A DNA stretch of 9,004 nucleotides, from positions 1 through 9,004 of the forward strand of contig JARLHH010000375.1 in NCBI GenBank assembly GCA_031292335.1. Reading direction: 5' to 3'. The first letter of the stretch is position 1. The number at the start of each line of letters is the position of its first letter. Shown piece by piece: positions 5,584 through 9,004 of the stretch. Under the pieces are notes generated by a model. That model saw nothing but the letters and a program-made list of their open reading frames with translations, was not told the DNA's origin and did no database searches. The DNA comes from Candidatus Limnocylindrales bacterium (GTDB taxonomy: Bacteria > Chloroflexota > Limnocylindria > Limnocylindrales > CSP1-4). The translations under genes and the position numbers were made by a program.

Positions 5584-6810
5584 TCAGGTGGATGAACGGT
5601 CTCGGAGAAGCGCTTCGACGAGGGCCACGTACGCGGGGGCCTCGCGATCCCAGGCGAGGCCGCGCGCGGTCAGCATGGCGCGGGTCACCGCAGCGTCGCG
5701 GGCGTGCGCGTCGTCCACGATCCGCAGGATCGCGGCGGCCAGGCTCGCCGGATCGTCCGGCGTGTACCAGGCCAGGTCCTCGCCGGGGAAGTAGAAGCGC
5801 GCCGTCGGCATGTCCGCGGCGACCACCGGCTTTCCCATCGCCGCGCCCTCGATCGCCTTCGTCGAGAGGCTGATCTCGGAGAAGCGCGTCCGCCGGATCG
5901 GCGAGAGGACGATGTCGGACGCGGCGAGGTGGCCGGCCACCGCATCGATCGGCACCCGCCCGTGGAAGTGGACGCGGTCGGCGACCCGCAGGTCCGCCGC
6001 CCGTGCCGCGAGCCGGTCCTGCTCGTCGCCCCGGCCGTAGAGGTCCAGCTCCACGGGGAGCTCCGGCCGCCGGATCGCGAGGAGCGCCATCGCGTCGAGG
6101 ACGTCGTCCAGCCCATAGAGCGGCGTCAACGCGCCCGCGTAGGCGAGGCGGAGCGTGCCATCCTCCATGAAGGCCCGCGCCGGCTGGGCCGCCGGGTCGA
6201 ACCGCGCGAGCACCGGCCCGTTCGTGACCACGCGGAGCCGGCTCGCCGGGACGCCGAGGGCGACGAGCCGTTCGTGGCGAGCCTGGTTCACGGACAGGGC
6301 GAGCGTCGCCGCCGCGATCGACAGGCGCTCGACGCCGGCGAGGCCGGCCAGGACCGGGCCGCGGGCAAGGCCGGGCCAGCGCGATCGGAAGAACTCCGGG
6401 ACGGCTTCGTGCAGGTCCAGGATCACCGGCACGCCCAGGAGGCGAAGCGGGAGGGCGGCCGCCACGAGGAAGTCCGGCGGAGTGTGCACCTGGACCAGCC
6501 CGTAGCGCCGCCGCCGGTGCGCTCGCGCCAGGGCGAGCGTGCCCCGCGCCGTGAAGTCGGCGTACTCCAGCAGGTAGGTCGCGATGGGCGAGCCCTGGTG
6601 GCGCTGGACGTCGATTCGCGTGATCCGCACGCCCTCGAGCGTCCCGGCCGGCGCGTCGCCGGGGCGGCGCAGCGAGAAGACGTCCACCGCATGCCCCGCC
6701 GCCACGAGCGCCTCGGCCTCGCGCCGGACGCGCGGATCCTCCTCGTAATAGCTGTGGACGAGCATCGCGATGGGCCGCGCACGGCGGCCGACGCGGGAAG
6801 GCGGAAGCAT
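5584..6810 (-). CDS. GT4-family glycosyltransferase (GT-B fold)
   Basis: Transfers a sugar from an activated donor, probably onto a lipid-linked glycan at the inner face of the membrane. From the ATG at 6810 the protein has 408 aa, normal for GT4. The N-terminal acceptor half has V-H-S-Y-Y-E-E-D-P-R-V-R-R-E near 18-31, V-H-T-P-P-D-F (108-114) and I-L-D-L-H-E-A-V-P-E (130-139). The C-terminal donor half has V-V-T-N-G-P (194-199), L-A-Y-A-G-A-L (222-228), L-Y-G-R-G-D (257-262) and the donor-site signature K318-A-I-E321 followed by G-A-A-M-G-K-P-V-V-A. There is no membrane segment, but the N-terminus is basic. An earlier ATG (6819-6817) lies inside a TAGGAT -10-like element; the ATG at 6810 fits both a leaderless start and an AGGA site 8 nt upstream, so it is preferred. 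The dehydrogenase follows 40 nt downstream. The sugar transferred cannot be read from the sequence. Confidence 0.9.
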   Translation of the reverse strand: MLPPSRVGRRARPIAMLVHSYYEEDPRVRREAEALVAAGHAVDVFSLRRPGDAPAGTLEGVRITRIDVQRHQGSPIATYLLEYADFTARGTLALARAHRRRRYGLVQVHTPPDFLVAAALPLRLLGVPVILDLHEAVPEFFRSRWPGLARGPVLAGLAGVERLSIAAATLALSVNQARHERLVALGVPASRLRVVTNGPVLARFDPAAQPARAFMEDGTLRLAYAGALTPLYGLDDVLDAMALLAIRRPELPVELDLYGRGDEQDRLAARAADLRVADRVHFHGRVPIDAVAGHLAASDIVLSPIRRTRFSEISLSTKAIEGAAMGKPVVAADMPTARFYFPGEDLAWYTPDDPASLAAAILRIVDDAHARDAAVTRAMLTARGLAWDREAPAYVALVEALLRDRSST

Positions 6811-6817
6811 CGGCGCC

Positions 6818-6823
6818 ATCCTA
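6818..6823 (-). promoter_or_regulatory. -10 element TAGGAT placing transcription start at the glycosyltransferase ATG
   Basis: On the minus strand, TAGGAT is followed by exactly 7 nt and then ATG (6810-6808). With the last hexamer base at -7, the first transcribed base falls at 6811-6810, so the mRNA would be leaderless or nearly so. No clear -35 is seen about 17 nt upstream. The preceding GC and the 7-nt spacing repeat the arrangement at 3371-3386. This element would start a glycosyltransferase-dehydrogenase transcript separate from the epimerase gene, 113 nt upstream. Confidence 0.5.
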
Positions 6824-6886
6824 GCGGGTGCCGGGTCTTGAGCGTCGTGGGCGCGTCACGCGTCCCCCCGGCGGCCGCAGCGCCGT

Positions 6887-6917
6887 GGCCGGGTCGCCGG
6901 CCGCCCGCGAGGCGGGC
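6887..6917 (-). terminator. Two tandem GC-rich hairpins after the epimerase gene
   Basis: GGCCGG (6887-6892) and CCGGCC (6897-6902) pair across GTCG. Directly next to them GCCCGC (6903-6908) and GCGGGC (6912-6917) pair across GAG. Both stems are perfect 6-bp GC stems, lying 16-46 nt beyond the epimerase stop (6935-6933). There is no U tract. Together with the -10 element further on, they support a transcript boundary between the epimerase and the glycosyltransferase, but short GC stems are common in DNA of this composition. The rest of 6820-6932 holds only further small C/G palindromes (for example GCGGCCGC at 6871-6878). Confidence 0.35.
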
Positions 6918-6932
6918 CGATCCTCCGCGCCC

Positions 6933-8018
6933 TCAGCGGGACGCGAGCCACGCCGCGATCACGCGGGCGATCCGCTCGCCGGCCAGGCCGTCCCACAGCG
7001 GCGGCCGCTCGGCGGGCAGGGCGAACGAGCCGTCCAGGATGCCCGCGACCGCCCGGGGCGCCTCGGTGGGCGTCACCAGGCGATTCGTGCCGTGCGTGAT
7101 CGTGATCGGCCGCTCCGTGTTGGGCCGGACCGTCAGACAGGGCACACCCAGGATCGTGGTCTCCTCCTGGATCCCGCCGGAGTCGGTCACGACCACCGCC
7201 GCGCCGCGGACGAGCGAGATGAAGTCCACATAACCGAGCGGCTCCACGACCCGGACCTCCGCAAGGTCGCCCAACCCGGCCGCCCCCAGCGAGGCGCGGC
7301 CGCGCGGATGGAGCGGAAGCACCACCGGCAGCTGGGCCGAGATCGCGCCGAGCATCTCGACGAGTCGCCGGGCCGCGGCCGGGTCGTCCACGTTGGCCGG
7401 CCGGTGGAGCGTCGCGACCGCGTAGCGCCCGGCGAGGCCGAGCGTGGCGCGCTGGCGCTCGGGGTCGAACCGGTCGAGGTTGGCAAGCAGCGTGTCGATC
7501 ATCGGGTTGCCGACGAAGTGCATCCGGTCGGCCGGCACGCCTTCGCGGGCGAGGTGGGCCATGGCCTCCGGGCTGGTGACGAAGCAGAGGTCGGAGAGGA
7601 TGTCGGTGACGCGCCGGTTGACCTCCTCCGGCATGCTCATGTCGAAGCTGCGCAGCCCGGCCTCCACGTGCGCCAGTGGCAGGCCGATCTTGGCCGCGAC
7701 GAGCGCGGCGGCGGTCGTGGAGTTCACGTCGCCGTAGACGACCGCGAGCGCCGGGCGGAACTCCCCGAACGCCTGCTCCAGGGCGACCATGATGGCGGCC
7801 GTCTGGACGGCGTGGGATCCGGAGCCCACGCCCAGGTTCCGGTCCGGCTCGGGCAAGCCGAGGTCGCGGAAGAACACGTCCGACATCGCCGCGTCGTAGT
7901 GCTGGCCGCTATGGATGATCGCCTGCGCCACGCCGGCGCGCTCGAGCGCCCGGATCACGGGTGCGGCCTTCATGAAGTTCGGCCTGGCGCCCACGACGTG
8001 TGCTACGGTCCCGGGCAT
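6933..8018 (-). CDS. wecB: UDP-N-acetylglucosamine 2-epimerase (non-hydrolysing, WecB type)
   Basis: Interconverts UDP-GlcNAc and UDP-ManNAc in the cytoplasm through a UDP-bound elimination/addition mechanism, feeding ManNAc/ManNAcA-containing glycans. The 361-aa length is typical. Family motifs appear in order: G-A-R-P-N-F-M-K-A-A-P (10-20), H-S-G-Q-H-Y-D (36-42), V-Y-G-D-V-N-S-T (94-101, with D97), H-V-E-A-G-L-R-S (117-124, with E119), M-P-E-E-V-N-R-R (129-136), L-H-R-P-A-N-V-D (204-211), P-L-H-P-R (235-239), T-D-S-G-G-I-Q-E-E (278-286) and N-T-E-R-P-I-T (300-306). The segment usually written H-R-R-E-N is H-R-P-A-N here, a variant also common in high-GC relatives. ATG at 8018-8016 with GAGGAG 4 nt upstream. 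It is first in the minus-strand glycan block and divergent from the plus-strand glycosyltransferase. A WbpI-type role on a UDP-diacetamido-uronic acid is a less likely alternative. Confidence 0.94.
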   Translation of the reverse strand: MPGTVAHVVGARPNFMKAAPVIRALERAGVAQAIIHSGQHYDAAMSDVFFRDLGLPEPDRNLGVGSGSHAVQTAAIMVALEQAFGEFRPALAVVYGDVNSTTAAALVAAKIGLPLAHVEAGLRSFDMSMPEEVNRRVTDILSDLCFVTSPEAMAHLAREGVPADRMHFVGNPMIDTLLANLDRFDPERQRATLGLAGRYAVATLHRPANVDDPAAARRLVEMLGAISAQLPVVLPLHPRGRASLGAAGLGDLAEVRVVEPLGYVDFISLVRGAAVVVTDSGGIQEETTILGVPCLTVRPNTERPITITHGTNRLVTPTEAPRAVAGILDGSFALPAERPPLWDGLAGERIARVIAAWLASR

Positions 8019-8150
8019 GGATCTCCTCTGGGGCTGGCGGGCACGGCCGCGGGTCTGGCGGCCCGATCGTGGGCAGTATCACCCAATGCCCGGCGCGGCG
8101 GCGCAGGCCCTCCGATGGGCTGCCCGACCGGGCGCGGTCGCCGGCATCGC
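8019..8150. promoter_or_regulatory. Divergent intergenic region between the epimerase and the edge glycosyltransferase
   Basis: This 132-bp stretch must hold the start signals for both flanking genes. The only clear element is the epimerase Shine-Dalgarno (GAGGAG, 8028-8023). A possible minus-strand -10 is GATACT (8080-8075), giving a leader near 50 nt. It overlaps a weak plus-strand candidate CAGTAT (8074-8079), and the pair sits in a loose dyad with TGGG at 8070-8073 and CCCA at 8082-8085. A plus-strand ATG at 8086 opens a 22-codon frame ending as ATGA over the glycosyltransferase ATG; coding value is unsupported. Confidence 0.3.
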
Positions 8151-9004
8151 ATGAGGCTCCGCGCGCCGGAGATCCGGGTCCGAGCCCCCGGCGGATCCGG
8201 GCCGCTCGCCCTGCGCGAGGTCCGCCGGATCCTGCGCTATCGCAAGCTGGCGGCCTTTCACCGCGTCACGACCCGGATGACACCCCAGCTCCGGGCGCGC
8301 CTGTTCGGGGCGCCGCTGGCGGTGCTGGCACCGCTGGCCGCCAGGCGGCCGGTGCAGCCCATCGCCGCGCCGGCGGCCGTCATGCTCCTGTGGGAGCTTG
8401 GCCGGACGCAGGAGGCCCTGGCGCTGATCGACAGGACCGCCCCCGGCGCGGCGCCCGGCACGCTCGTCGGCCTGGCTCGGGTCTGCCTGGCGCTGGGCGA
8501 GGTGCGCCGCGTGAAGGCGCTCGTCGACCAGATGCCCGAGGGGTACGAGCGGGCCAGCCTGGGGGCCGAGTTCGCCTTCGCGGCCGGGCGCTACGGCGAC
8601 GCGCTGGAGATGGCCGAGCTCGCGTTGCGCCGCCCGGGCGAACATCGCCGGCACCGTCGCATCATCGAGCGGGCGAGCGCGGAGCTGCAGGTCCTCGACC
8701 CCGCCTGGCGACCGCCGCTGCCCGGGGTCGCGGGGCGCGGCGGAGCCCCGGTCCCCGGCCGGATCCTGCACCTGCTGACGAACTCGGTGCCCCACCTGCA
8801 GACCGGCTACACGGTCCGCGCCCAGCAGGTTGCCCTGGCGCAGCGGGCGGCCGGCCTGGACCCCCACATGGTCACCCGGGTCGGCTTCCCGCTCGTGGAG
8901 GGCCGGGCCGGCCGGCCGATCGATTACGTCGACGGGATCCCCTACCACCGGATCGAACCCGGGATGCCGCTCAGCGGGGCGCCCGGCATGATCGTGGGAC
9001 GGAC
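8151..9004 (+). CDS. Glycosyltransferase (GT4-like) with TPR-like N-terminal region, cut by window edge
   Basis: 284 codons are visible before the right edge. Residues 1-65 are basic with an amphipathic/hydrophobic stretch (about 51-64). Residues 72-185 form Ala/Leu-rich helical pairs with TPR-like spacing, such as W-E-L-G-R-T-Q-E-A-L-A-L-I-D (81-94) and F-A-A-G-R-Y-G-D-A-L-E-M-A (143-155). A Pro/Gly linker (188-203) leads into the start of a GT-B acceptor domain: I-L-H-L-L-T-N-S-V-P-H-L-Q-T-G-Y-T-V-R (205-223), then V-T-R-V-G-F-P (241-247) and Y-V-D-G-I-P-Y-H-R-I (259-268). That N-S-x-P-H-x-x-x-G-Y-T-x-R pattern is known from actinobacterial wall-polymer glycosyltransferases and exosortase-associated GT4 enzymes. 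The donor site is beyond the window. The start is uncertain: the ATG at 8151 has no Shine-Dalgarno, and an in-frame ATG at 8115 is possible. It is divergent from wecB, whose product it may use after oxidation. Confidence 0.8.
   Translation, partial: MRLRAPEIRVRAPGGSGPLALREVRRILRYRKLAAFHRVTTRMTPQLRARLFGAPLAVLAPLAARRPVQPIAAPAAVMLLWELGRTQEALALIDRTAPGAAPGTLVGLARVCLALGEVRRVKALVDQMPEGYERASLGAEFAFAAGRYGDALEMAELALRRPGEHRRHRRIIERASAELQVLDPAWRPPLPGVAGRGGAPVPGRILHLLTNSVPHLQTGYTVRAQQVALAQRAAGLDPHMVTRVGFPLVEGRAGRPIDYVDGIPYHRIEPGMPLSGAPGMIVGR

Noticed and set aside
4368..5873. 501-codon plus-strand frame antisense to the dehydrogenase
   Set aside because: Composition is typical of a GC-rich shadow frame; the opposite strand shows a complete catalytic set.
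5704..7233. 509-codon plus-strand frame across the GT4 gene and into the epimerase
   Set aside because: Arg/His/Pro-rich without domain features; it overlaps two clear genes on the minus strand and has no plausible start context.
8086..8154. 22-codon frame ending as ATGA over the edge glycosyltransferase start
   Set aside because: Several starts here have the form NTGA simply because the second codon begins with A, so any open frame in that phase ends there. The upstream -10-like CAGTAT is weak.
8079..8948. 289-codon minus-strand frame opposite the edge glycosyltransferase
   Set aside because: Its sequence is rich in R/G/P/Q/D with no family motif, and the plus strand encodes a recognisable acceptor-domain pattern.

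Overview
High-GC bacterial DNA (about 70% G+C by eye) carrying eight recognisable protein-coding genes, two of them cut by the window edges. No RNA gene, mobile element, CRISPR array or origin was seen. Product families, GC-rich codon use, a membrane-anchored parvulin foldase and TAGGRT-type -10 elements placed next to ATG codons fit a Chloroflexota (Limnocylindria-like) or actinobacterial genome. This assignment is an inference; no marker gene settles it.

Left part (1-3248, all minus strand): a compact housekeeping operon read from right to left. It holds a membrane-anchored parvulin-type peptidyl-prolyl isomerase/foldase, then mazG 7 nt later, then rph (RNase PH), whose ATG overlaps the mazG stop as ATGA. 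Rph is cut off by the left edge. Only the rph N-terminus (82 codons) is visible.

Middle (3249-4246): a 149-bp divergent promoter region, then a plus-strand SAM-dependent methyltransferase with a degenerate SAM-binding loop. Its first codons contain a 26-nt near-perfect palindrome. It converges on the next gene with only 4 nt between the two stop codons, both of which lie inside a 14-nt perfect palindrome.

Right part (4242-9004): a surface-glycan block. On the minus strand, read right to left, are a non-hydrolysing UDP-GlcNAc 2-epimerase (wecB type), a GT4 glycosyltransferase and a UDP-HexNAc 6-dehydrogenase (wecC/wbpA type). Divergent from these on the plus strand is a second GT4-like glycosyltransferase with a helical, TPR-like N-terminal region, cut by the right edge. 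Epimerase plus dehydrogenase would supply an activated N-acetyl-hexosaminuronic acid, most simply UDP-ManNAcA, and the glycosyltransferases would build it into a cell-surface or teichuronic-acid-like polymer. The methyltransferase could decorate the glycan or a lipid-linked intermediate.

No undescribed multi-gene system was found. The points most worth a second look are regulatory and architectural: two start regions with the same TAGGRT-N7-ATG geometry (leaderless-type), the palindrome at the methyltransferase start, U-tract-less hairpins at gene ends, a MazG carrying only the C-terminal half of a tetrapyrrole-methylase-like domain, and a foldase with three parvulin-like units of which only one keeps both active-site histidines.
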